Origin: Mycolicibacterium fallax
GTDB taxonomy: Bacteria > Actinomycetota > Actinomycetes > Mycobacteriales > Mycobacteriaceae
DNA length: 64,000 nucleotides
NCBI RefSeq assembly: GCF_010726955.1
Contig: NZ_AP022603.1
Span: forward strand, 1,550,001 to 1,614,000
Direction: 5' to 3'
The notes under the pieces were generated by a model that did no database searches, was not told where the DNA came from, and worked only from the letters and a program-made list of their open reading frames with translations. Below, one piece after another: positions 21,341 to 32,814 of the stretch. How positions within the stretch are numbered: position 1 is the stretch's first letter; every line of letters starts with the position of its first letter. A program made the translations under genes and the position numbers.

Positions 21341-24027
21341 CGCAGCGCGGCCAGCCTGGCGGTGATGCGTTCGACTTCCTCGACCGCCACCTCGTGCCTG
21401 GCCCGGATCTTGGTGACCTCGGATTCCGGCGCCCGGGACAGGAAGGCCTGGTTGCCGAGCTTGGCCGAGGCGCCCGCCAGTTCCTTCTCCGCGGCGGCCA
21501 GCGCCTTGTTCAGCCGGCGCCGCTCGGCCTCGACGTCGACCGAGCCGGAGGTGTCGAGCTCCACCAGCACGGTGGCGTCGGCGAGCCGGACCTCGATGGA
21601 GGCCGTCGGGGTGAAGGCATCGGCGCCGGCGGGTTCGGTCAGCCAGGCCAGCGCCGACACCGCGGGCAGCTGGCTGGCGATGTCGGCGGCCTCAATCCCG
21701 GAGAGCCGGGCCGGGACCTTCTTGCGGTCGGCCAGACCCTGGTCGCTGCGGAACCGCCGGATCTCGGTGACCAGGTTCTGCATATCCGAAATGCGTTTGG
21801 CGGCAACCGGATCCGACGGGATGCCGGAGGCCTGCGGCCAGTCCGCAACCACCAGCGACGGGCCCGCGTCGCCACGGGTCAGCGCCAGCCACAGCGTCTC
21901 GGTCACGAACGGCATCACCGGGTGCAGCAGCTTGAGCAGGGCGTCGAGCACCGTGGCCAGCACCGCGGTGGTGTGGTCGGACTCGGCGCGCCCGGCGTCG
22001 ACCGCCGCGTAGATCTGCACCTTGGCCAGCTCGACATACCAGTCGCAGAACTCGTCCCAGGCGAAGTGGTACAGCGCCTCGCAGGCCCGGTTGAACTCGT
22101 AGGCCTCGAACGCCGAATCCACCTCGGCGCGAACCTCTTCGGCGCGTCCCAGGATCCACCGGTCGGCGTCGGTGAGCTCGGTCAGCGGCGGCAGCGGCGC
22201 CGGGGCCGCCCCATTCATCAGGGCGAACCGGGTCGCGTTGAACACCTTGGTGGCGAAGTTGCGCGACGCGCGGGCGTGGTCCTCACCGATGGACAGGTCC
22301 CCGCCCGGGCTCGCGCCGCGCGCCAGGGTGAAGCGCAGCGCGTCGGCGCCGAACTCGTTGACCCAGTCCAGCGGGTCGATGCCGTTGCCCTTGGACTTGC
22401 TCATCTTGGAGCCGTGCTCGTCGCGAATCAGCCCGTGCAGGAAGACATTCTCAAACGGCACCTGCGGGCGGCCGTCGGCGCCGGGGCCGGACAGCACGGC
22501 GTCGTCACCGACGAAGGTGCCGAACATCATCATCCGGGCCACCCAGAAGAACAGGATGTCGTAGCCGGTGACCAGCACGCTGGTCGGATAGAACTTCGCC
22601 AGCTCCGGGGAGGCGTCGGGCCAGCCCATGGTGGAGAACGGCCACAGCGCCGAGGAGAACCAGGTGTCCAGCACGTCGGGGTCCTGCTCCCAGCCCGGCG
22701 GCGGGGTCTCATCGGGTCCGACGCAGACCGTTTCCCCGTTGGGCCCGTGCCAGATCGGGATGCGGTGGCCCCACCACAGCTGCCGGGAGATGCACCAGTC
22801 GTGCATGTCGTCGACCCAGCCGAACCAGCGCGGCTCCAGGCTCTTGGGATGAATCACGGTGTCGCCGTTGCGGACCGCGTCACCGGCAGCCTTGGCCATC
22901 GACTCCACCTGCACCCACCACTGCAGGCTCAGCCGGGGTTCGATCGGCTCACCGCTGCGTTCGGAATGCCCCACGCTGTGCAGGTACGGCCGCTTCTCGG
23001 CGACCACCCGGCCCTGGGCGGCCAGCGCCTCACGCACCGCGACCCGGGCCTCGAAGCGGTCCATCCCGTCGAATTGGGTTCCGGTGTCGGCGATCCGGCC
23101 GGCCGCATCCATCATCGTCGGCATCGGCAGGTTGTGCCGCAGCCCGATCTCGAAGTCGTTGGGGTCGTGGGCCGGGGTCACCTTGACCGCCCCGGTACCG
23201 AACTCGGGGTCGACGTGGGTGTCGGCGACGATCAGGATCTGCCGGTCGGTGAACGGGTGCGCCAGGGTGGCGCCGACCAGGTGGCGGTACCTCTCGTCGT
23301 CGGGATGCACCGCGATCGCGGTGTCGCCGAGCATCGTCTCCATTCGGGTGGTGGCCACCACGATGTGCGGTTCGTCGTCGTTCATCGAGCCGTACCGGAA
23401 CGACACCAGCTCGCCCTCGACGTCGGCGTAGCGCACCTCGAGGTCACTGATCGCGGTGCCCAGCACCGGCGACCAGTTCACCAGCCGCTCGGCCTGGTAG
23501 ATCAGCCCGGCGTCGTAGAGCCGCTTGAAGATGGTGCGCACCGCCCGGGACAGGCCCTCGTCCATGGTGAAGCGGTCGCGGCTCCAGTCCACCCCGTCGC
23601 CGATCCGGCGCATCTGCTCACCGATGGTGCCGCCGGATTCGCGCTTCCACTCCCAGACCCGCTCGACGAACGCGTCGCGGCCCAGGTCCTGCTTGGACTG
23701 CCCGGCGGCGGCCAGCTGCTTTTCCACCAGGGTCTGGGTGGCGATACCGGCGTGATCCATGCCGGGCAGCCACAGCACCTCGAAGCCCTGCATCCGCCTG
23801 CGGCGGGTCAGCGCGTCCATCAGGGTGTGGTCCAGCGCGTGCCCCATGTGCAGGCTGCCGGTGACATTCGGCGGCGGCAGCACGATCGAGTACGGCGGCT
23901 TGGGGCTGGCCGGGTCGGCGGTGAAGTAACCGGCCTCGACCCAGCCGCGGTACAGCTCGGCCTCGACCGCCCCCGGATCCCAGGATTTGGGCAGGGACAT
24001 CTCGGCGTCAGAACGGGCGCTGGTCAC
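21337..24027 (-). CDS. valS: Valyl-tRNA synthetase ValS
   Basis: 896 aa, class I synthetase. HIGH motif [17 protein letters not shown] near residue 55, editing (CP1) domain with [24 protein letters not shown] motif [14 protein letters not shown], anticodon-binding helices, and a C-terminal coiled-coil arm (residues about 830-896). The GTG at 24027 is preferred because TAGAAT lies 6 bases upstream, a leaderless arrangement; an ATG 9 codons later is the alternative. First gene of valS-folC-DUF4233. Confidence 0.96.
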   Translation of the reverse strand: MTSARSDAEMSLPKSWDPGAVEAELYRGWVEAGYFTADPASPKPPYSIVLPPPNVTGSLHMGHALDHTLMDALTRRRRMQGFEVLWLPGMDHAGIATQTLVEKQLAAAGQSKQDLGRDAFVERVWEWKRESGGTIGEQMRRIGDGVDWSRDRFTMDEGLSRAVRTIFKRLYDAGLIYQAERLVNWSPVLGTAISDLEVRYADVEGELVSFRYGSMNDDEPHIVVATTRMETMLGDTAIAVHPDDERYRHLVGATLAHPFTDRQILIVADTHVDPEFGTGAVKVTPAHDPNDFEIGLRHNLPMPTMMDAAGRIADTGTQFDGMDRFEARVAVREALAAQGRVVAEKRPYLHSVGHSERSGEPIEPRLSLQWWVQVESMAKAAGDAVRNGDTVIHPKSLEPRWFGWVDDMHDWCISRQLWWGHRIPIWHGPNGETVCVGPDETPPPGWEQDPDVLDTWFSSALWPFSTMGWPDASPELAKFYPTSVLVTGYDILFFWVARMMMFGTFVGDDAVLSGPGADGRPQVPFENVFLHGLIRDEHGSKMSKSKGNGIDPLDWVNEFGADALRFTLARGASPGGDLSIGEDHARASRNFATKVFNATRFALMNGAAPAPLPPLTELTDADRWILGRAEEVRAEVDSAFEAYEFNRACEALYHFAWDEFCDWYVELAKVQIYAAVDAGRAESDHTTAVLATVLDALLKLLHPVMPFVTETLWLALTRGDAGPSLVVADWPQASGIPSDPVAAKRISDMQNLVTEIRRFRSDQGLADRKKVPARLSGIEAADIASQLPAVSALAWLTEPAGADAFTPTASIEVRLADATVLVELDTSGSVDVEAERRRLNKALAAAEKELAGASAKLGNQAFLSRAPESEVTKIRARHEVAVEEVERITARLAALR

Positions 24028-24033
24028 CGCTTG

Positions 24034-24039
24034 ATTCTA
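24034..24039 (-). promoter_or_regulatory. Putative -10 box of valS (leaderless pattern)
   Basis: TAGAAT, close to the TATAAT consensus, ends 6 bases before the valS GTG. No ribosome site lies between. Confidence 0.55.
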
Positions 24040-24059
24040 GGAAGCCGGGCCGCGGGGCT

Positions 24060-24089
24060 GCCAAAGCCCCCGCTTCCGGGGGCTTTGGC
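24060..24089 (-). terminator. Perfect 12-bp hairpin after the DUF937 gene
   Basis: GCCAAAGCCCCC-GCTTCC-GGGGGCTTTGGC, a perfect stem with a 6-base loop, 14 bases after the DUF937 stop codon and just upstream of the valS promoter. No U-tract follows, but the stem is strong and well placed as a terminator. Confidence 0.7.
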
Positions 24090-24103
24090 GATGTCCGGTA
24101 GTG

Positions 24104-24724
24104 CTACTTCTTCCCGCCGAGCAGGCCGCCGAGGATCTCCCCGATGGCGTTGTTGGAACCGCCGCCGCCCAGCACGCTGCCCAGGATGCTGCCGAGCGGG
24201 TTGTTGGAACCGCCGCCGGCACCGGCGCCGGCACCACCGAGGATGCCGCCGAGCAGGTCGCCGAGGATGTTGCCCGAGCCCTGCGCCTGGTTGCTCTGCT
24301 GCCCGCTGTCCTGGCTGCCGCCGCGGTTGGCGAACTGCTTGCCGATGTAGGCCAGCACGATCGGGGCCAGCAGCGGCAGCAGCTGCTGGATCAGGCCGCT
24401 GTTGGTGCCGCCCTGGCTGGACAGCGCGGAGGCCACAGCGGTGCTGTCGTTGCCGCCGAAGATCTTGGCGACAATCTTGTCGCCGTCGGCGGCGTCGACG
24501 TCATCGACGGTGACACCGTTGTCGAGCAGGCCGCTGGCGGCGTGCTGCTCGGCGGCCGAGACGATGCGGTCGGCGTCGCCCTCGGCGGCGTTGACCTGCA
24601 GCCCGCCCACCATGGCCGGCACCAGGGCACGGATGGTGTTGTTGACCTCGCCCTCGTCGGCGCCCAGCTTGTTCGCGATGTCCGCGACCGGAATCTGCGC
24701 GAACAGATCATCGAGGTCTGCCAT
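24104..24724 (-). CDS. DUF937 (YidB-like) protein with Gly/Asn-rich tail
   Basis: 206 aa, function unknown. Residues 1-125 form the DUF937 domain (MADLDDLFAQIPVADIANKL, LVPAMVGGLQVNA, LLPLLAPIVLAYIGKQF). The last 80 residues are low complexity: a Ser/Gln/Asn stretch, then four glycine-rich segments of the form ILGxLLGG separated by SNN. No signal peptide. I chose the ATG at 24724, where the domain begins, with GAAGGGTGG nearby; an ATG at 24769 lies 7 bases after a TAGGGT box and would add 15 residues in a leaderless message. Single-gene unit with its own terminator. Confidence 0.75.
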   Translation of the reverse strand: MADLDDLFAQIPVADIANKLGADEGEVNNTIRALVPAMVGGLQVNAAEGDADRIVSAAEQHAASGLLDNGVTVDDVDAADGDKIVAKIFGGNDSTAVASALSSQGGTNSGLIQQLLPLLAPIVLAYIGKQFANRGGSQDSGQQSNQAQGSGNILGDLLGGILGGAGAGAGGGSNNPLGSILGSVLGGGGSNNAIGEILGGLLGGKK

Positions 24725-24776
24725 GAATCCACCCTTCGTCGCCCGGCCCCGCTCATCGGCGACCGTCATGGCACCG

Positions 24777-24782
24777 ACCCTA
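24777..24782 (-). promoter_or_regulatory. Putative -10 box of the DUF937 gene
   Basis: TAGGGT ends 7 bases before an ATG at 24769. It either drives a leaderless message from that ATG or a 45-base leader to the ATG at 24724. Confidence 0.4.
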
Positions 24783-24815
24783 GCCCGAGCCGTTCCGCGG
24801 CAGGCGGGTAACGCC

Positions 24816-26084
24816 TCAGTCGAGCCGCTCGACGTCCAGCCGCACCCCGGCCTCGGGCAGCCGGGTCAGCAGCGCGTCCCCCATCGCCGAGGCGGGGGTG
24901 AGCACGCCGCGCAGGTCCGACAGCGCGGCGCGGTCCAGGGCCAACGCCAGCCCGCTCTCCCCCAGCAGCACCGCGGTCGCCTTGTAGCCGGGGTCGCCCT
25001 GCTGGGCGACGGTGGCCCGGTAGCGTCGACCGCCGCTGGTCGCGGTGTAGGTCTCGATGGTGTAGTGGCCGTTTTCTCGGGCCGCGTCGCTGGGGCCGCT
25101 GCCGGGTTTGGGCATCACTCGGTCCACCAGCCCGCGCGGCAACCGGTCGAAGAATCGGCTGCCCAGGCTCATTGAGGCGGCCTGGACGCCGGTGACCACC
25201 GCCGCGGCCACCGGGGCCAGCACCGAGCGGCCCAGGCTCATCTGTTCGGCGTAGCCGAACCGGTCGCCGTAGGCGTAGTCGAGCAGCGCATTGCTGCGGC
25301 GGACCACCCGGGTGTTGGAGGGCGCCATCACGAACGCACCGGTCCAGTAGCCGGCGAGTTCGGGGGCGATCTCGGCGCCGCGGTGCCAGCGGGCGTCGGG
25401 CTGTCCGCCCAGTTCGGGCTCGGCGCCGCGGTCGGGGCTCAGCGTGTAGGGGTCGGCCAGGGCGCGCCGGAGTTCGGGATCCCGGGCGCAGGCGTCCATC
25501 ATCTCCAGCGCGGAGGCCACCGTGCCGCCGGACACCCCGCCGGACATCGACCGCAACACCAGGTTGGTGTCCAACAGCTCGCCGGCCTGGTCGGCCTGGG
25601 CGCGGCGGTGCAGCGCGAACACGCCCAGGTCCGACGGGATCGAATCGAAGCCGCAGGCGTGCACGATCCGCGCGCCGGTGTCGATGGCCTGCTTGTGGAA
25701 GGCGTCGATGCTGTCCAGGATGAAGTTCGGTTCGCCGGTCAGGTCGGCGTAGTCAGTCCCGGCGGCCGCGCAGGCGGCCACCAGCGGCAGGCCGTAGCGG
25801 GCGTAGGGCCCGACTGTGGTGACCACCACCCGGGTGCGGGCGGCCATCGCGCGCAATGTGTCAGGCCGGTCGGCGTCGGCGATGACGATCGGCCAGTCGG
25901 CGGCCGCCGGCCCGAGGCCGTCGCGGACGGCGGTGAGGCGCTCGGCGGAGCGGCCCGCCAGCGCGATCCGGACCGCGCCGGAGCCGACGGCGGGGTGGCC
26001 GGCCAGGTACTGCGCGGTGAGCTTTCCGACGAAGCCGGTGGCGCCGTAGAGAACGATGTCGAATTCACGCTGCGGTTCGGTCAC
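24816..26084 (-). CDS. Saccharopine dehydrogenase-like / trans-acting enoyl reductase family protein (Rv2449c-like)
   Basis: 422 aa, near the 419 aa of Rv2449c. The Rossmann motif DIVLYGATGFVGKLTAQYLA is at the N-terminus, with ARIALAGRS-type and TTVGPYARYGLPLV, ACAAAGTDYADLTGEPNF and HACGFDSIPSDLG segments. This family includes the mycobacterial trans-acting enoyl reductase of phthiocerol and phenolphthiocerol synthesis (Rv2953); the substrate of this paralogue is unknown. GTG start at 26084 with TAGGTT 8 bases upstream. Divergent from an FAD monooxygenase with only 54 bases between. Confidence 0.82.
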   Translation of the reverse strand: MTEPQREFDIVLYGATGFVGKLTAQYLAGHPAVGSGAVRIALAGRSAERLTAVRDGLGPAAADWPIVIADADRPDTLRAMAARTRVVVTTVGPYARYGLPLVAACAAAGTDYADLTGEPNFILDSIDAFHKQAIDTGARIVHACGFDSIPSDLGVFALHRRAQADQAGELLDTNLVLRSMSGGVSGGTVASALEMMDACARDPELRRALADPYTLSPDRGAEPELGGQPDARWHRGAEIAPELAGYWTGAFVMAPSNTRVVRRSNALLDYAYGDRFGYAEQMSLGRSVLAPVAAAVVTGVQAASMSLGSRFFDRLPRGLVDRVMPKPGSGPSDAARENGHYTIETYTATSGGRRYRATVAQQGDPGYKATAVLLGESGLALALDRAALSDLRGVLTPASAMGDALLTRLPEAGVRLDVERLD

Positions 26085-26092
26085 AGCTTCCG

Positions 26093-26098
26093 AACCTA
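26093..26098 (-). promoter_or_regulatory. Putative -10 box of the Rv2449c-like gene
   Basis: TAGGTT ends 8 bases before the GTG at 26084. With its outer bases it forms one arm (26092-26100 region, CCGAACCTA on the plus strand) of an inverted repeat with the divergent -10 box at 26125-26130. Confidence 0.45.
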
Positions 26099-26124
26099 CG
26101 CCGAGCGCCGGCCGGGCGCCGGGG

Positions 26125-26130
26125 TAGGTT
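26125..26130 (+). promoter_or_regulatory. Putative -10 box of the FAD monooxygenase gene
   Basis: TAGGTT ends 8 bases before the ATG at 26139; no ribosome site is seen. The sequence TAGGTTCGG is identical to that of the divergent promoter. Confidence 0.45.
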
Positions 26131-26138
26131 CGGCATCC

Positions 26139-27308
26139 ATGGCCCCCGGTCCGGATCCGATCGTGGTGGTGGGTGCGGGCATCGCCGGGTTGGCGGCCGC
26201 GGCGGCCCTGCAGCGCCGCGGGTATCGGGTCCGCGTTGTCGAGTCCCGGCCCGACCCGTGCTCGGGCGCCGGTATCAGCCTGTGGCCCAACGCGCTGGCC
26301 GCCCTCGATCGGCTCGGTCTGGGCGACCAGGTGCGGCGCAGCGGTGGCCGGGTGACCGCGGGCGCGCTGCGCTGGTACGACGGCTCCTGGATCCGCCGCC
26401 CGGACCGTGACCGGCTGGTGCGCGCGCTCGGCGAGCCGCTGGTGGTGATCCGTCGCTCCCGGCTGCAGGAGGTGCTGGTCGGGGCGCTGGAACCGGGCAC
26501 CGTGCAGTACGGCGTCACCGCGGCCGCCCCGGTCCGGCGCGGCGACGGGGTGGAGCTGGCGGTGACCGGGCCCGGCGGCGCCCACCGGTGGGCCGCGGCG
26601 GCGGTGATCGGGGCCGACGGCACCCGGTCGGTGATCGCCCGCGCCCTCAACGGCCCGCTGCCGGGCCGCTACACCGGGCACACCGCCTGGCGCGGGGTGG
26701 CCGAGACCGCCATCGACCCGGAGCTGTCCGGGGAGACGCTGGGGCCCGGGCTGCAGTTCGGGCACACGCCGCTCGGGCCCGGGCAGACCTACTGGTTCGC
26801 CGCCGAGCGGGCACCGCGCGGGCAGCGCCGCCCCGAGGGCGAGCTGACGTACCTGCGCCGACGGCTGGCCGGGTGGGCCGACCCGGTGCCGGCTCTGCTG
26901 GCGGCCACCGATCCCGCCGCGGTGCTGCGCCACGATCTGGAGGACCGGGCCACCGCGCCGGCGTGGTCGGCCGGCCCGGTGGTGCTGATCGGCGATGCCG
27001 CCCACCCGATGCGCCCGCACCTGGGCCAGGGCGGCGCGCAGGCGCTGGAGGACGCCGTCATCCTGGCGGCGTTCGTCGAGGGCCACCGCGACCTGGTCGC
27101 CGCGTTCGGTGCGTTCGCCCGCCACCGGCGGCGCCGGGTGCGGCGGGTGGTCGCCGAGGCCGCGGTCATCGGTCGGCTGGTGGGGCTGCGGCCGCCGGCG
27201 CTGGCCGCGGCGCTGGTGCGCGCCTCGGCCGCCGTGCCCGAGGCGGTGTTGACCCGGCACCTGGCGGGCATCGCTGCCCGCTCAGCGTTCGAGCTGCCCG
27301 GCGCCTGA
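26139..27308 (+). CDS. FAD-dependent monooxygenase, UbiH/PHBH-like
   Basis: 389 aa, group A flavoprotein monooxygenase. FAD-binding motif VVVGAGIAGLAAAAALQRRG at the N-terminus, a DG-type segment VIGADGTRSVIARAL near residue 165, and the flavin/ribityl motif LIGDAAHPMRPHLGQGGAQA near 285. It would hydroxylate an aromatic or related substrate with O2 and NAD(P)H; the substrate cannot be told from the sequence. No counterpart stands between Rv2449c and rpfE in M. tuberculosis. Divergent from the Rv2449c-like gene and convergent with rpf, with a shared terminator between. Confidence 0.85.
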   Translation: MAPGPDPIVVVGAGIAGLAAAAALQRRGYRVRVVESRPDPCSGAGISLWPNALAALDRLGLGDQVRRSGGRVTAGALRWYDGSWIRRPDRDRLVRALGEPLVVIRRSRLQEVLVGALEPGTVQYGVTAAAPVRRGDGVELAVTGPGGAHRWAAAAVIGADGTRSVIARALNGPLPGRYTGHTAWRGVAETAIDPELSGETLGPGLQFGHTPLGPGQTYWFAAERAPRGQRRPEGELTYLRRRLAGWADPVPALLAATDPAAVLRHDLEDRATAPAWSAGPVVLIGDAAHPMRPHLGQGGAQALEDAVILAAFVEGHRDLVAAFGAFARHRRRRVRRVVAEAAVIGRLVGLRPPALAAALVRASAAVPEAVLTRHLAGIAARSAFELPGA

Positions 27309-27331
27309 CCCCCGTCGACCCCGGAAAAACA

Positions 27332-27367
27332 GTTCGCGCGGCGATCCGGGTGGATCGCCGCGCGAAC
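27332..27367 (-). terminator. Intrinsic terminator of the rpf gene
   Basis: A perfect 16-bp stem (GTTCGCGCGGCGATCC and its complement) with a 4-base loop. On the minus strand it is followed by TGTTTTTCC, a U-tract, 23 bases after the rpf stop. It also lies 24 bases after the convergent monooxygenase gene and may act both ways. Confidence 0.9.
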
Positions 27368-27389
27368 GGTGGTTGTGGTGCGGTGCGGG

Positions 27390-28370
<981 letters not shown>

Positions 28371-28415
28371 AAAAAGGGCACCGGCCGCCGCCCCGCTGGG
28401 GCGACGGCCGGTGCC
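28371..28415 (-). terminator. Intrinsic terminator of korAB
   Basis: An 18-bp stem with one G-T pair (28377-28394 with 28398-28415) and loop GCT. On the minus strand it is followed by CTTTTTCG. It begins 17 bases after the korB stop codon. Confidence 0.92.
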
Positions 28416-28432
28416 GAGGGTATGCGTTGGGG

Positions 28433-29511
28433 TCAGTCGACCGTCCAGGTGTCCCGGCCCCGCAGCAGCGACTGCAGCGCCGCGGTGTCGTGCGGGACGG
28501 TCTGCATCGCCTGGGCGATCTGGCCGCGGGCCTGATCGTTGTACACCGGCCGATCAACCTGCCGGAAGATGCCCATCACGGTGTGGTCCAGGTTCTGATC
28601 GGACAGCCGCGACAGCGCGAACGAGTAGGACGAATCCTGCTGAGCCGGATCGTGCACCACGATGTCGGACGCCGCGACGTCGGCGGTCTTGGCGACCTCC
28701 AGGCCGAACCCGGAGCGCACCACGCAGTATTCGCCGTTGGCGCCGAACACGATCGGCTGACCCGCGCTGACCTTGATCACCCGGTCCTCGGCGCCCTCCT
28801 TGCGCAGTGCGTCGAACGAGCCGTCATTGAAGATCGGGCAGTCCTGCAGGATCTCCACGATCGCGGCCCCACGGTGGGCGGCCGCCGCGCGCAGCACCTC
28901 GGTCAGGCCGGCCCGGTCGGAGTCCAGCGCCCGGCCGACGAACGTCGCCTCGGCGCCCAACGCCAGCGACACCGGGTTGAACGGCTCGTCCAGCGAACCC
29001 ATCGGGGTCGACTTGGTGACCTTGCCGGTCTCCGAGGTAGGCGAGTACTGCCCCTTGGTCAGGCCGTAGATCCGGTTGTTGAACAACAAGATGGTGAGGT
29101 TCATGTTGCGGCGCAGCGCGTGGATCAGGTGGTTGCCGCCGATCGACAGCGCGTCCCCGTCACCGGTGACGACCCACACCGACAGGTCCTCGCGGGCCAG
29201 CGACAGCCCGGTGGCGATCGTCGGGGCACGCCCGTGGATCGAGTGGAACCCGTAGGTCTCCAGGTAGTACGGGAACCGGCTCGAGCAGCCGATGCCGCTG
29301 ACGAAGACCATGTTCTCGCGCCGCAGGCCCAGCTCGGGCAGGAAGTTGCGGATGGTGTTGAGGATGACGTAGTCACCGCAACCGGGGCACCAGCGGACTT
29401 CCTGGTCGCTGGTGAAGTCCTTGCCCTTCTGCGGCACATCCGTGGTCGGCACACCGCTGGTCTTGGACAGACCGGCGGGGGTCAACTGAAGGTCCGTGCC
29501 GATCAGGTCAG

Positions 29512-29515
<4 letters not shown>
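28433..29515 (-). CDS. korB: 2-oxoglutarate:ferredoxin oxidoreductase beta subunit KorB
   Basis: 360 aa. It binds thiamine diphosphate and one [4Fe-4S] cluster: VRWCPGCGDYVIL, GIGCSS and a third Cys region LQDCPIF supply the ligands, and VTGDGDALSIGGNHLIHALR with NNRIYGLTKGQ is the TPP/Mg site. With KorA it oxidises 2-oxoglutarate to succinyl-CoA and reduces ferredoxin, giving mycobacteria an anaerobe-type TCA step that tolerates oxygen. Its ATG overlaps the korA stop (ATGA). A strong terminator follows. The M. tuberculosis order has mobA near rpfE and korB; no mobA is present here. Confidence 0.96.
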
Positions 29516-31443
<1,928 letters not shown>

Positions 31444-31817
31444 GTCCCCGCCTTTCTTAACGGTCTGTGTTCGCGGCCGGTTGACCGCCCCGTGCGTGTC
31501 GCGCGCGGCGGCGCGGTCCACAGGACGCGGCACCGGCGGAACGACGGGCGAGTTGACTGTCACTCGCAGTACCGATTATTGCACCTTTCTTAGGGACGCC
31601 TACTTCCGGGGGTGGCCCGACACGCCGCCGCAGTCCGGCGAAACTCCCAGGTCACCCCGGTGGCCCCGCCACCGGCGAGACAGGTTTGTGTTCTTCGTCA
31701 CCCTTGGACGCGGGTGAAATCTAAGAACCGACGGTACCCGCAGGTCACATCGCTAAGCGACTGCTCAGCGCATGTTTTCGCGGCCCCACCGGCGCCCGAC
31801 GCCCTACCATCACGGTC
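31444..31817. other. Divergent intergenic region between korA and a dehydrogenase gene
   Basis: 374 bases with no credible gene. The right end holds the -10 box of the rightward dehydrogenase (31805-31810). On the minus strand TAGATT near 31721-31726 is a possible korA -10 box, without a recognisable -35. Nothing else stands out. Confidence 0.4.
31805..31810 (+). promoter_or_regulatory. Putative -10 box of the 2-hydroxyacid dehydrogenase gene
   Basis: TACCAT ends 7 bases before the ATG at 31818. No ribosome site is seen, which fits a leaderless message. Confidence 0.45.
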
Positions 31818-32783
31818 ATGACATCCCCGGTGCTCCAGGTCGGTCCGCTGCCCCCGATGCTGGAACGGGCGCTGCAGAACGACCACGCCGCACACCGCCT
31901 GCCCGACGACCCGGGGGCCGTCGAAACGTTCCTCGCCGAGCACGCCGAAGAGGTGCGGGTGCTGGTGACGGCCGGGGTCGCCGGGGTCCGCGGCATCGAC
32001 GCCGACCTGATCGCGGCGCTGCCGCGGCTGGCGGCGATCGCGCACTGCGCCGTCGGCTACGACAACACCGATCTGCACGCCGCGGCGGCCCGCGGGATCG
32101 CCGTCAGCAACACCCCCGACGTGCTGACCGACTGCGTCGCCGACGCGGCCGTCGGCCTGATGATTGACCTGCTGCGCGGATTTTCCGCCGCCGACCGCTA
32201 TGTCCGGGCCGGGCGCTGGGCGACCGCGGGTCCGTTCCCGCTCACCCAGCGGGTCAGCGGCGCCCGGGTCGGCATCCTCGGGCTGGGCCGCATCGGCACC
32301 GCAATCGCCGATCGGCTGCGCGCCTTCGACTGCACCATCAGCTACCACAACCGCCACCCGGTGCCCGGGTCGGCGCACCGCTACCTGCCGTCACCGATCG
32401 CGCTGGCCCGCGCCGTCGATGTGCTGATCGTGGCGGCCCCCGGCGGCGCGGCCACCCACCATCTCGTCGATGCCGCGGTGCTGGCGGCGCTCGGCCCGCA
32501 CGGCTACCTGGTGAACATCGCCCGCGGCAGCCTGATCGACGAGGGCGCGCTGATCCGGGCGCTGCGCGACGGCGGGATCGCCGGCGCCGGCCTGGACGTC
32601 TTCGCCGACGAGCCCAATGTGCCCGCCGAGCTGCGCAGCCTCGACAACGCGGTGCTGCTGCCACATCTGGCCAGCGCGACCGAGCAGACCCGGGCCGCAA
32701 TGTCCGAGTTGACGCTGCGCAATGTGACCAGCTTCCTGGCCACCGGCACGCTGATCACCCCGGTACCGCTGCCCGGCGGCTGA
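31818..32783 (+). CDS. D-isomer-specific 2-hydroxyacid dehydrogenase
   Basis: 321 aa. NAD(P)-binding motif VGILGLGRIGTAIADRL near residue 152. Catalytic Arg in VNIARGSLIDEGAL, Glu in the following LDVFADEPNVP segment and His in LLPHLASATEQT form the family triad. VGYDNTDLHAAAARGI is the substrate-side motif. It would interconvert a 2-keto acid and a D-2-hydroxy acid; glyoxylate/hydroxypyruvate or similar acids are likely but not provable. In M. tuberculosis a transporter gene (Rv2456c) lies between korA and clpX instead. Confidence 0.88.
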   Translation: MTSPVLQVGPLPPMLERALQNDHAAHRLPDDPGAVETFLAEHAEEVRVLVTAGVAGVRGIDADLIAALPRLAAIAHCAVGYDNTDLHAAAARGIAVSNTPDVLTDCVADAAVGLMIDLLRGFSAADRYVRAGRWATAGPFPLTQRVSGARVGILGLGRIGTAIADRLRAFDCTISYHNRHPVPGSAHRYLPSPIALARAVDVLIVAAPGGAATHHLVDAAVLAALGPHGYLVNIARGSLIDEGALIRALRDGGIAGAGLDVFADEPNVPAELRSLDNAVLLPHLASATEQTRAAMSELTLRNVTSFLATGTLITPVPLPGG

Positions 32784-32790
32784 AACCACC

Positions 32791-32805
32791 GGCCCGCGGC
32801 GGGCC
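32791..32805. terminator. Short hairpin between convergent genes
   Basis: GGCCCG-CGG-CGGGCC lies in the 31-base gap between the dehydrogenase and clpX stop codons. The stem is short and there is no U-tract, so its role as a terminator is tentative. Confidence 0.35.
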
Positions 32806-32814
32806 GATCGTCGG

